A stretch of 64,000 bases of DNA from Streptomyces rimosus (GTDB lineage: Bacteria; Actinomycetota; Actinomycetes; Streptomycetales; Streptomycetaceae): positions 1,550,001-1,614,000 of the forward strand of contig NZ_CP023688.1 of NCBI RefSeq assembly GCF_008704655.1, in the 5' to 3' direction. The translations under genes were made by a program, and so were the position numbers. Positions 1-7,897 of this stretch are shown here, in pieces. Each line of letters opens with the position of its first letter. Position 1 is the first letter of the stretch. The notes under the pieces are model-generated. The model made no database searches. It was not told the DNA's origin and was given only the letters and a program-made list of their open reading frames with translations.

Positions 1-493
1 GGACGGCTGTGCGGAGCGGCTGCGGGGACTGCACATTCCGCGCCCCTTCGAGCTGGGTGCCTTCCTGGACCGGCTCGCCGAACAGCGCGGCCGCCCCATC
101 CATCTGGAACCCCAGGTCACCCCGCCCGCCGGGCCCTGCGGCCTGTGGATCGCCACCAGCCGGGCCGACTATGTCTTCTACGACGCGGCCACCACCGCGC
201 TGCACCGCGACCACATCGTGCTGCACGAGGTCGGCCACATGCTCAGCGGCCACTCCAACCTGCTCTCCGGAGAGGTCGCGCGGGCCCTGGTGCCCGGCCT
301 CGACCCCGGCTCGGTGGAATCCGTCCTGGGCCGCAGCCACTACAGCGACCAGGACGAGCAGGAAGCCGAGATGATCGCCTCGCTGATCCTGCGCCGCGCC
401 GACCGCACCTCCGCCCGCCGACCGGCGACATCCCAGCAGGCCGAGGTCCTCAGCCGCATGGACGACGTCTTCGGCTCCCCGAAGCGACGGTAG
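1..493 (+). CDS. ImmA/IrrE-like zinc metallopeptidase domain protein (5' truncated)
   Basis: The reading frame is open from base 2, so the gene starts left of the window; 163 C-terminal residues are visible. The stretch IVLHEVGHMLSGHS contains an HExxH zinc site (HEVGH), about 80 residues into the visible part. It lies in a short alpha-helical domain typical of the ImmA/IrrE (COG2856) family. Such domains often follow an N-terminal XRE-type helix-turn-helix and cleave a repressor or act as a switch; whether this protein has the helix-turn-helix cannot be seen. The stop codon is 8 bases before the next gene, a MAB_1171c-like membrane protein, and a P450 follows, so the three probably form one transcript. 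Substrate unknown. Confidence 0.75.
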   Translation, partial: DGCAERLRGLHIPRPFELGAFLDRLAEQRGRPIHLEPQVTPPAGPCGLWIATSRADYVFYDAATTALHRDHIVLHEVGHMLSGHSNLLSGEVARALVPGLDPGSVESVLGRSHYSDQDEQEAEMIASLILRRADRTSARRPATSQQAEVLSRMDDVFGSPKRR

Positions 494-501
494 AACTGAA
501 G

Positions 502-1746
502 ATGGTCAACGTTCTCTTCCTGTCCATAGCGGCCGTCCTGCTGCTGGCGGCCGCCTACAAGGCGCGGCCGCTGCTGCGCCGGCCGCGGCCGCGCGGCCTG
601 GGCGCCCTGTGCGGTTTCCTGACCGGACTGGGCGCCTCTCTGGTGTTCCTGACGCCCGCGGTCGGCGACGCGCTGAGCGTCATCCACCCGAAGCTCGGCC
701 GGCTGCTGGGCAACTGCAGCACGCTGGCCGCCGCCACCTGCATCTCGATCCTGCTGCTGCGCTTCAACGAGGAGCCGCCGGACGCGGACCGCAAGGCGCG
801 CCACCGGCTCGTCACGCTGGGCGTCGTCCTGGTCGCGATGGCCGTCCTCTTCTTCTCCTCGCCGGTGGACGACGCCCCGGGCGCGCCCACCTTCGGCGAA
901 CTGCCGCGCACCGAGCCGCTGCTGAACATCTATGTGCTGGTGTTCACCGCGCACCTCGGCGCCGCGATCGTCGACCTGCTGCGCCAGTCCCTGCGCTACT
1001 CCCGGCACGCGCCGCGCACCAGCCTGCGGTACGGGCTGCGCGTCATCGCCTTCGGCTGCGCGCTGGGCATGATCTACATCGGCTACAAGATCGTCCATGT
1101 GGTCGGGCTGTGGACCGACGCGGGCTGGCTGCCGCCCGAGCAGCTGTGCACCTCGCTGGTGACGCCCGCGACCTGCACGTTCAGCGTCGGCCTGCCCGCG
1201 ATCTGCAGTCTGCTGCTCGTCATCGGCGTCCTGCTGCCCGCGATCGGCCCGGCACTGGCCTGGCCCGTGCGGCGCATTCACCTGTGGCATCTGCACCGCG
1301 GACTGCGCCCGCTGTGGGCCGCGCTGTCGGCGGCGGTGCCGGAGATCCAGCTCACCGCCACCGACCGGCTGTACGCGGCGCCCGACGCCGAGTTCCGTCT
1401 CTACCGCCGGGTGATCGAGATACGTGACGGCATGCTGGCACTGCGCCCGCACCGCAGCGACGAGGTCCGCCGCGCCGCCGAGGAACGGCTGCGCGCCGAG
1501 GGGGCGGACGCGCGGGAGCTGGACGCCGGGGTCGAGGCGGCGGTGCTGGCGGCGGCGCTGGAGTCGCGGCGCGGCGGACGTACGCCCGAGCACGCGGTCA
1601 GCGTCGAGGACGCCACGCTGACCCGCCCCGAGCTGACCAATCTGATCGACGAGGCCCGCTGGCTGCGCAGGGTCTCGCACGCCTTCGTGGCGTCCGGCGC
1701 GGGCCCCGCGCCGGCGCCGGAGTCCCGCCCCGCCGCAGGAATCTGA
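502..1746 (+). CDS. MAB_1171c-like integral membrane protein (DUF6545 type)
   Basis: The product is 414 aa. I chose the ATG at 502 because the protein then opens directly with a hydrophobic helix (VNVLFLSIAAVLLLAAAY), 8 bases after the upstream stop. About seven hydrophobic segments fill the first ~265 residues. A charged cytosolic tail of ~150 residues follows, with the pattern LRPLWAALSAAVPEI and FRLYRRVIEIRDGMLALR that I associate with the DUF6545/MAB_1171c family, annotated as a putative transporter without experimental function. It sits between an ImmA/IrrE-like peptidase and a P450, an arrangement seen repeatedly in Streptomyces. Family assignment is from memory of the pattern; function unknown. 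Confidence 0.7.
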   Translation: MVNVLFLSIAAVLLLAAAYKARPLLRRPRPRGLGALCGFLTGLGASLVFLTPAVGDALSVIHPKLGRLLGNCSTLAAATCISILLLRFNEEPPDADRKARHRLVTLGVVLVAMAVLFFSSPVDDAPGAPTFGELPRTEPLLNIYVLVFTAHLGAAIVDLLRQSLRYSRHAPRTSLRYGLRVIAFGCALGMIYIGYKIVHVVGLWTDAGWLPPEQLCTSLVTPATCTFSVGLPAICSLLLVIGVLLPAIGPALAWPVRRIHLWHLHRGLRPLWAALSAAVPEIQLTATDRLYAAPDAEFRLYRRVIEIRDGMLALRPHRSDEVRRAAEERLRAEGADARELDAGVEAAVLAAALESRRGGRTPEHAVSVEDATLTRPELTNLIDEARWLRRVSHAFVASGAGPAPAPESRPAAGI

Positions 1747-1754
1747 GGTCACAC

Positions 1755-2954
1755 GTGAGCCACCCCATGGAGTCACCGGAGTTCTTCCGCGACCCGTACC
1801 CGCTGCTCGCCGCGCTGCGCGAGCGCGGTCCCGTCCAGCAGGTACGGTCCGGGCCGCACGGCGCGACGTGGCTCGTCACCGGCTGGGCCGAGGCCCGTAC
1901 GGCGCTGGCGGAGCCCCGGCTCTCCAAGGACACCACCCGCTACTTCGCCGACAAGCCGTCCAAGCGCAACCTGGCGCCCGCCGTCAGCGCCACCATGCTG
2001 GCCACCGACCCGCCGGACCACACCCGGCTGCGCCGGCTGGCCGTCAAGGCGTTCACGCCGGCGGCGGTGGCCCGCCTGGAGCCGCGGGTGGCGGAGATCG
2101 CGGACGGTCTGCTGGACCGGATGGCCGACGGCGGCGATTCGGCCGATCTCGTCGAGGACTTCGCCGTACCGCTGCCCATCGAGGTCATCGGCGACCTGCT
2201 CGGCGTTCCCCGCGAGGACCGCCCGGCGCTGCGCCGCTGGTCCAACGACCTCTTCGCGGCCGGCGCGCCGGACAGCATCGACGCGGCCTCGCACGCCATC
2301 AGCGACTACATGACGGAGCTGATCGCGAAGAAGCGCGCCGAAGGTACCGGGGCCGATCTGCTCACCGAGCTGATCGCCGCGCGCGACGAGGGCGACCGGC
2401 TCAGCGAGTTCGAACTGGTCTCGCTGGCCGTCCTGCTGGTCGTCGCCGGGCACGAGACGACCACCAACCTGATCGGCAACGGCGCGCTCGCGCTCCTCCG
2501 GGACGACGCGCTCCGTACCCGCCTGCGGCAGGACCCGGCGCTCATCCCGGACGCCGTGGAGGAACTGCTCCGCTATGACTCCCCGATCACCACGGCCACG
2601 TTCCGGTACGCGGCCGAACCGCTCACCCTCGGCGGCGCCGAGATCGCGGCGGGCGATGTCGTCCTGGTCTCCCCGGGCGCCGCCAACCGTGACCCGGCCC
2701 GGTTCCCCGACCCGGACACGGTCACCCCCGGCCGTTCCGCCGGGCATCTCTCCTTCGGCCACGGTCCGCACCACTGCCTGGGCGCGCCCCTGGCCCGCCT
2801 GGAAGCCCGTATCGCCTTCCGAGCGCTGCTCACCCGCTTCCCCGGCCTGCGGCTGGCCGTCCCGCCCGGCGAACTCCCGTGGCGCCACACCCGCCTGATG
2901 CGCGGTCTGTCGCACCTCCCGGTCACCTGGTCCGCACAGGTCACGGATTGTTGA
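1755..2954 (+). CDS. Cytochrome P450 (CYP105/107-like)
   Basis: The product is a 399-aa soluble bacterial P450 starting at a GTG 8 bases after the previous gene. The I-helix oxygen-activation motif is intact (AGHETTTNL, acid-alcohol pair E-T). The K-helix ExxR is at EELLR, and the heme-binding loop FGHGPHHCLGAPLARLEA carries the cysteine ligand. Unlike the two P450s of the NRPS cluster it has the normal I-helix threonine and a PRED rather than a PRDD motif, so it is a conventional monooxygenase and probably not part of glycopeptide cross-linking. Its last 14 bases overlap the 3' end of the convergent response regulator. Substrate unknown; it probably works with the two genes upstream. Confidence 0.92.
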   Translation: MSHPMESPEFFRDPYPLLAALRERGPVQQVRSGPHGATWLVTGWAEARTALAEPRLSKDTTRYFADKPSKRNLAPAVSATMLATDPPDHTRLRRLAVKAFTPAAVARLEPRVAEIADGLLDRMADGGDSADLVEDFAVPLPIEVIGDLLGVPREDRPALRRWSNDLFAAGAPDSIDAASHAISDYMTELIAKKRAEGTGADLLTELIAARDEGDRLSEFELVSLAVLLVVAGHETTTNLIGNGALALLRDDALRTRLRQDPALIPDAVEELLRYDSPITTATFRYAAEPLTLGGAEIAAGDVVLVSPGAANRDPARFPDPDTVTPGRSAGHLSFGHGPHHCLGAPLARLEARIAFRALLTRFPGLRLAVPPGELPWRHTRLMRGLSHLPVTWSAQVTDC

Positions 2955-3588
2955 GGTAGGTGAGGACGGCGAGGACGCGGCGGTTGCCCGCCTCGTCGTC
3001 GGTGATGCCGAGCTTGCCGAACATGGACGTGGTGTATTTGCTGATGGCGCTGTCGCTGAGGAACAGCCGCTGTCCGATGGCCTGATTGGACAGCCCTTCG
3101 GCCATCAGGGCGAGTACGGCGTGTTCGCGTTCGGTGAGCCCGCCGAGCCGCCGGGTCGCGGCCCCGCCGCCCAGCAGTTTGGCGATGACGGCCGGGTCCA
3201 TGGCCGTACCGCCGCCGGCGACGCGTTCCAGTGCGTCGACGAACTGGTCGCCGTCGAAGACGCTCTCCTTGAGGAAGTAGCCGATGCCGCCGGCGCCGTC
3301 GGCCAGCAGTTCGCGGGCGTAGAGCTGCTCGACGTGCTGGGAGAGGATCAGGACCGGCAGGCCGGGCACCTCGGCGCGGGCGGCGAGCGCCGCGCGCAGG
3401 CCCTCGTCCGACTGGTCCGGCGGCATCCGGACATCGACGACGGAGACGTCCGGCCGCCACTTCAGCAGCGCGTCGAGCGTCTCGGGGCCGGTGGCCGCCG
3501 TCGCCACCACCTCGTGTCCGTACGCCTCGATGAGACGCACCATCCCGTCGCGCAGGAGGTAGAGGTCTTCGGCTACAAGGATGCGCAT
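2941..3588 (-). CDS. LuxR/NarL-family response regulator
   Basis: The product is 215 aa. The receiver domain starts MRILVAEDLYLLRDG, with the acidic pair E7-D8 and the phosphoacceptor D52 in VVDVRMP. The C-terminal LuxR-type helix-turn-helix is at LTEREHAVLALMAEGLSNQAIGQ, around residues 145-200. The ATG at 3588 overlaps the end of the sensor kinase gene by 16 bases, so the pair is translationally coupled. The obvious candidate target is the divergent region 4833-5014, which carries two near-identical palindromic boxes upstream of the kinase and of a small membrane protein gene. Confidence 0.95.
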   Translation of the reverse strand: MRILVAEDLYLLRDGMVRLIEAYGHEVVATAATGPETLDALLKWRPDVSVVDVRMPPDQSDEGLRAALAARAEVPGLPVLILSQHVEQLYARELLADGAGGIGYFLKESVFDGDQFVDALERVAGGGTAMDPAVIAKLLGGGAATRRLGGLTEREHAVLALMAEGLSNQAIGQRLFLSDSAISKYTTSMFGKLGITDDEAGNRRVLAVLTYLNNP

Positions 3589-4832
3589 GGCACCATCATC
3601 CTCACCCGGGTCGGGCCGCCGGCCGGGCTGCTGATCTCCACGGTGCCGTCGAAGACCGCGAGGCGGCGGCGCAGCCCCTCCAGTCCCCCGCCGGGCCGCA
3701 CCTCGGCCCCGCCCCGGCCGTCGTCCTCGACTTCGACGACCAGGCCGACGTCGTCCTGCGCGAGGAAGATCCGGGCCCGGGTGGCGTGGGCGTGCTTGAC
3801 CGCGTTGGTCACCAGTTCGGCGATACCGAAGTACAGGGCGGACTCGATCGGCGGGTCCAGGGGCCCCCGGATGCCGGCGGCGACCGTCGTTTCGAGCGGG
3901 CTGTCCAGGGCGAAGGCGCAGACGGCGTCGACCAGCCCGCGTTCGTTGAGCACCGGCGGGTTGATGCCCCTGACCAGTTCGCGCAGCTCGGTCAGGGAAG
4001 CGGTGGCGCCGGCCCGCGCCTCCCGCAGCAGCGCCCTGGCCTGCTCCGGGTCCGTCTCCATCAGCTTCTCGGCGGTCGCCAGGGAGAGGCCGAGGCCGAC
4101 CAGCCGGGCCTGCGCGCCGTCGTGGAGGTCCCGCTCGATCCGCCGGATCTCGGCGGCCTGCGCGATGGTCGTGTCCGCGCGCTGGGCGGTCAGCTCGTCC
4201 ACCCGGTCCGCCAGCAGCATCGCGGGCGAGGGACGCAGGAAGCGGGCGGCCACCGGCACGACGGGCCGCCAGGCGTACGGGGCCGAGCCGATCGCCACGA
4301 CCAGGCCGAGCACGCCGACGAGGCGGGGGGCCAGGTCCGACTGGCCGAGCCCGAGAACCGCCACCGCGACCCCGGCCGGCGGCACGGCCGCGACCACTCC
4401 GGCGGTGAACGGCACGATGCCCGTGAACCGCAGGTCGCGCCAGGTCGCGGGGTCCGTCCACCGGTTCCGCCACCGCTGGTCCAGGAGGGCGTCGCGGCGG
4501 GTGCGCTCGTAGGAGCGGCCGTTCCACCAGTGGCCGGTGGACAGCTGCGTCACCGGCGCGGCCTGCCGGTATCCGGCGGGGACGGTGGTGGCCGTCCACT
4601 TCGCGACGAGGTGGCGGATCGACCGGCAGACCGGGCGGGACAGGGCGAGCGTGCTCACGCACACCAGCACCAGCGGCCCCACCCACGACCACGGGTTCGC
4701 CGCGCCCCACTGGATACCCCACACCACGGCGGCGGCCCATACCGCCGGGACCAGCATGCTGACGACCGTCACCGCGCAGGCCCGTACGAACCCCACGCAG
4801 GCGCCGGACACCCACGACACCACCTGTTGCAT
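3573..4832 (-). CDS. Sensor histidine kinase (HisKA_3 family)
   Basis: The product is 419 aa from an ATG at 4832, with AGAGGGA upstream. The N-terminal half has hydrophobic segments at roughly residues 15-40, 50-65 and 140-185, so the protein is membrane anchored with little extracellular sensor. The dimerisation/phosphoacceptor helix is RDLHDGAQARLVGLGLSLA with His237. The HATPase module shows an N box (ELVTNAVKHAHA), a G1 box (VEDDGRGGA) and a G2 box (GGGLEGLRRRL). It is the partner of the overlapping response regulator downstream. The signal sensed is unknown; a compact membrane sensor of this kind often responds to envelope stress or to the neighbouring membrane protein. Confidence 0.93.
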   Translation of the reverse strand: MQQVVSWVSGACVGFVRACAVTVVSMLVPAVWAAAVVWGIQWGAANPWSWVGPLVLVCVSTLALSRPVCRSIRHLVAKWTATTVPAGYRQAAPVTQLSTGHWWNGRSYERTRRDALLDQRWRNRWTDPATWRDLRFTGIVPFTAGVVAAVPPAGVAVAVLGLGQSDLAPRLVGVLGLVVAIGSAPYAWRPVVPVAARFLRPSPAMLLADRVDELTAQRADTTIAQAAEIRRIERDLHDGAQARLVGLGLSLATAEKLMETDPEQARALLREARAGATASLTELRELVRGINPPVLNERGLVDAVCAFALDSPLETTVAAGIRGPLDPPIESALYFGIAELVTNAVKHAHATRARIFLAQDDVGLVVEVEDDGRGGAEVRPGGGLEGLRRRLAVFDGTVEISSPAGGPTRVRMMVPCASL

Positions 4833-4899
4833 GACTCTTTCCCTCTGCTTCGAAAACCCCGGCCTCCGATCACTCTGGCACCCGCCCGACCAGCGCTGA

Positions 4900-4936
4900 A
4901 GTGGGTCTGGACCCACTCTTGCGTGGGTCTGGGCCC
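4900..4936. promoter_or_regulatory. Tandem palindromic boxes in divergent promoter region
   Basis: Bases 4900-4917 are a perfect interrupted palindrome with 8-bp arms (agtgggtc, spacer tg, gacccact). A second, imperfect copy of its core (gtgggtctgggccc) lies at 4923-4936. The copies are 22 bp apart, about two helical turns, and sit between the divergent kinase/regulator operon and the small membrane protein gene at 5015. The spacing suits cooperative binding of a dimeric regulator, most simply the neighbouring LuxR-type response regulator. Binding is inference. Confidence 0.5.
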
Positions 4937-5014
4937 GTACCGCGCGGCTTCGGCGCTCCTTAATTTCGACACCACGTCAGCAGGACACGCATGCCGTGAA
5001 GGAGCAGAAGAATC

Positions 5015-5461
5015 ATGAACACCGCCACCACCATCCCCGCCACGGCCGAGGCCACCGCCGTCGGCCAGGCACCCGCCCAGCGGGCCTTCCGTACGGCGAA
5101 GATCTTCATCGGGGCCTACGGCGCGCTCGGCACCGCCGTCCTGCTCACGGTCGTCGTCCTCGCCGCCACCGGTCACGAGGTGACCTCGTTCATGTGGGGC
5201 CGCTCGGCGGGAGTGCTCGCGAGCGCGGCGGTGACCTACTGGCTGACCGTGCTCGCCGCACGGGGCGCCCGCTGGGCCTACCTGCGCGTCCGTTTCCTCT
5301 CGGTCGTGATGCCGGTGGCGATCATCGCCATCGATCTGATCCCGGGCGCCCTGCCGGTGTGGTTCATCGCGATGCAGGCCGTCTGCGCCCTCGCCATCGG
5401 CGCGACGGCCTTCATCGCCAACGGGTCAGTACTGCGCGCCGCCTTCCCCAAGGGGCGCTGA
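5015..5461 (+). CDS. Small integral membrane protein, unknown function
   Basis: The product is 148 aa from an ATG with a good ribosome binding site (gaaggag, about 12 bases upstream). Four hydrophobic segments are visible, around residues 30-53, 65-88, 97-118 and 119-140. I do not recognise the family and see no catalytic motif. It is divergent from the sensor kinase/response regulator pair, with the tandem palindrome between them, which makes it the likely regulon partner. Its last 36 bases overlap the 3' end of the convergent thioesterase gene. Confidence 0.7.
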   Translation: MNTATTIPATAEATAVGQAPAQRAFRTAKIFIGAYGALGTAVLLTVVVLAATGHEVTSFMWGRSAGVLASAAVTYWLTVLAARGARWAYLRVRFLSVVMPVAIIAIDLIPGALPVWFIAMQAVCALAIGATAFIANGSVLRAAFPKGR

Positions 5462-6211
5462 GCCGCCGGTCCCCAGCGCGAACCGCTCCACCGCGCGGCA
5501 CACCGCGGCCGTGTGGTCGGCGAGGTAGAAGTGGCCGCCGGAGAACGTCTCCTCCTGGTACTCGGCCACGGTGTGGGCCTTCCAGGCGGCCGCCTCCTCG
5601 CGGGTCACCCGGGGGTCCGCGTCGCCGGTCAGGCACAGCAGCGGGATGTCGAGCACGGCGTCGGCCGGGGGCCGGTACGTCTCGATCACGCGGTAGTCGT
5701 TGCGGATGGCCGGGAGGATCAGCCGTACGAGATCCCGGTCGGCCAGCAGTTGGTCGGCGGTGCCGTCCAGGCGGGCGACCTCGGCCAGGAGTTCCTCGTC
5801 GGTGCCCTCGTGGAGGGCCCGCTCCGCCCGGAACATCGAGGGGGCGCGGCGCCCGGACACCACCAGCCTGCGGTCCGCGGGCCGCCCGAGGTCCGCCAGC
5901 CGCCGGGCGACCTCGAAGGCGACGGACGCGCCCATGCTGTGCCCGAAGAGCACCAGCGGGGTGGGGTCGTGGGGGCTCAGGCAGCCGACCACCTCATCGG
6001 CCAGGCCCTCGACGGACGTGACGAAGGGGTCGTTCCACCGGTCCTGGCGTCCGGGGTACTGGATCGCCGATACGTCGAGCCGCTCGCCGAGGTGGGCGGC
6101 GAACGGCCGGTAGTACGAGGCGGATCCCCCGGCGTGCGGGAAGAAGATGAGGTGGGCGGCGGGCCGCGGCCCCCGGCGTACGTCCCGTATCCAAGCGCTC
6201 TTCCCCGTCAT
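5426..6211 (-). CDS. Type II thioesterase (GrsT/RifR-like)
   Basis: The product is a 261-aa alpha/beta hydrolase. The start MTGKSAWIRD was chosen because it precedes the conserved opening LIFFPHAGGSASYYRPFA. The nucleophile elbow is GHSMGA with Ser92, and the catalytic His lies near the end in SGGHFYLADH. Type II thioesterases remove aberrant acyl or aminoacyl groups from NRPS/PKS carrier proteins. It lies ~14 kb from the nearest cluster gene at 20,562, separated by housekeeping-type genes, so whether it serves the glycopeptide NRPS is open; it could act in trans or belong to another pathway. Confidence 0.9.
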   Translation of the reverse strand: MTGKSAWIRDVRRGPRPAAHLIFFPHAGGSASYYRPFAAHLGERLDVSAIQYPGRQDRWNDPFVTSVEGLADEVVGCLSPHDPTPLVLFGHSMGASVAFEVARRLADLGRPADRRLVVSGRRAPSMFRAERALHEGTDEELLAEVARLDGTADQLLADRDLVRLILPAIRNDYRVIETYRPPADAVLDIPLLCLTGDADPRVTREEAAAWKAHTVAEYQEETFSGGHFYLADHTAAVCRAVERFALGTGGSAPLGEGGAQY

Positions 6212-6342
6212 GTGGATGTGCTCCCGTGCTGGTGGGCCGATGGTCGGGCGTGCTCGTCCACGGCTCGCCGGGCGGTGCCGGGGCGTCCGCGGACAGGTCA
6301 AGGATGACCGGTCCGGGGCCCTTCCGGCCAGCATGAATTCGA

Positions 6343-7776
6343 TCAAGGCCGGGAGAGCGCCGCGGCCCCCTGTGCCGCCTGCTCGGCGGCCCGCGTCCGG
6401 GCGGCGGCCGCCTTGGCGGTCTCACCGAGCCGGTCGGCCAGGCGCGCCTGGGCCAGCCAGTTGTACGGGCACACCGGGCGCAGGTTGATGCGCTCGCTGA
6501 GCAGGGTGCGGGCCGTCTCGTCGCGCCCGGCGCACAGCGCTGCTTCCAGGAGCGTCTTCTGTACGGCGTCCCGCTGGGCGTGGCTGCCGCCGTAGGTGTT
6601 CAGGCGGTAGCGGATGGGCGCGAGCAGGTCGACCACGTCCCCGTACCGGCCCTGTCCGTAGGCGATCAGAGCGCGGCAGACGGGCAGGCCGATTTCGGCG
6701 GTCATGGCGTGGTTGGACAGTTCGGGCGGCGTGCGGCCGAGCCACGCCGTGCGGTCCGCGACGAGGCGTTCGGCGTCGGCGATGCGGTCTGCGCCGACGT
6801 ACGCCATGACGGCGTGCACGTCGTTGAAGGCGTAGTACGGCGGGTCCTGGCGGGCCGCCCAGGCGTCGGCGAGGCGCGGCCAGCGGTCGCCGGTGGCGCG
6901 GTCGGCCAGCAGGAGCCGCCACAGCAGGGCCGAGGCGTCGAGGAGTTCCATCGCGAGCCCCGCCGACGCGTCGTGGTGCAGTACGGCGTCGTAGATGCCG
7001 AGCGCCCGCGCGGTGTCGCCTGCTTCGAGGGCGTAGAGGCAGTAGTGCCACCAGTTGTGGACGTTGAGGTAGTTGCCGGAGCCCCAGTCATCGGTGCGGG
7101 CGTCCAGGAAGCGGATGCCTTCGGCGAACCGACCCTGCATCTCATAGGTGTGCACGACCGCGTGGATGCCCCACACGTCGCGGGGGTTGTGCCCGACGGC
7201 GGCCAGGCCGGCTTCCCGCGCGCGGTCGTAGTGGCCCGATTCCTCCAGGCCGAAGGCGTACATGCCCAGGAGGTGGCCGTAGTGCGGATCGTCCTCGGGC
7301 CAGGCGGTCAGCGCGCCGCCGACGCGGTCGCGCAGGCGGACGGCGTCGCCGGTGAGGAAGTCGATCTGGTGGCCGGTGGCCAGCGCGAGTTCGTCGCGCG
7401 GATGGGCGACGGTCAGCTCGCCGAGAATCCTCCCGGCCCGGTGGATGTCGCCGTCCAGCCAGGAGGTGGCGGCGGCGAGGTGCATCCGTTCGCGGGGTGT
7501 CAGCTCCTCGGTGTGTACGCCGTCCGTGAAGCGCGTGAAGGCTTCCCTGGCGGCGGTGGCGTCCTTCTCCTCCGTACCGAGCAGGCCGAGGTAGGCGGCG
7601 AGGACGTTGCCCATGACGGATTCCGGCGCGGCCGCCAGGAGGGCCTGCGAGGCGTCGGCGACCTCGCCGCGGAAGAAGAGCAGGGCGCTCATCGCGTCCT
7701 CGTAGTGGGACGCGGCGTCCGCGCCGGTCCGGGACATCGCGTGACCGTGCCGGTCACTCACCGTTCGCGGCATCAT
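6343..7776 (-). CDS. TTC38-like tetratricopeptide repeat protein
   Basis: The product is about 477 aa. Three consecutive ATG codons lie at 7779, 7776 and 7773 after an AAGGAG; I took the middle one for its 6-base spacing. The helical-repeat protein contains the segments WGIHAVVHTYEMQGR and NYLNVHNWWHYCLYALEAGD that resemble the TTC38 family of tetratricopeptide proteins. There is no signal peptide or membrane helix. The molecular role of bacterial TTC38 proteins is not established. It is divergent from the secreted protease gene at 7898. Confidence 0.8.
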   Translation of the reverse strand: MMPRTVSDRHGHAMSRTGADAASHYEDAMSALLFFRGEVADASQALLAAAPESVMGNVLAAYLGLLGTEEKDATAAREAFTRFTDGVHTEELTPRERMHLAAATSWLDGDIHRAGRILGELTVAHPRDELALATGHQIDFLTGDAVRLRDRVGGALTAWPEDDPHYGHLLGMYAFGLEESGHYDRAREAGLAAVGHNPRDVWGIHAVVHTYEMQGRFAEGIRFLDARTDDWGSGNYLNVHNWWHYCLYALEAGDTARALGIYDAVLHHDASAGLAMELLDASALLWRLLLADRATGDRWPRLADAWAARQDPPYYAFNDVHAVMAYVGADRIADAERLVADRTAWLGRTPPELSNHAMTAEIGLPVCRALIAYGQGRYGDVVDLLAPIRYRLNTYGGSHAQRDAVQKTLLEAALCAGRDETARTLLSERINLRPVCPYNWLAQARLADRLGETAKAAAARTRAAEQAAQGAAALSRP

Positions 7777-7897
7777 CATCGGCTCCTTGCGACACTCTGG
7801 CGTCACCCCGTCCCCCGCCTTACCTTGGCAGCGGTAGGAATTCTGTTCGATCACCTTGTCATGTCCTGGACTTGCAACCACAGACAAGAGGTGCGCC

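Noticed and set aside
340..1776. Minus-strand 478-aa open frame over the MAB_1171c-like gene
   Set aside because: No recognisable domain, low-complexity Arg/Gln/Gly composition; the plus frame has membrane helices and a coherent family pattern.
5426..6211. Type II thioesterase as a member of the glycopeptide cluster
   Set aside because: It lies ~14 kb from the Hpg genes with unrelated chromosomal genes between, so I kept it as flanking with an open role.
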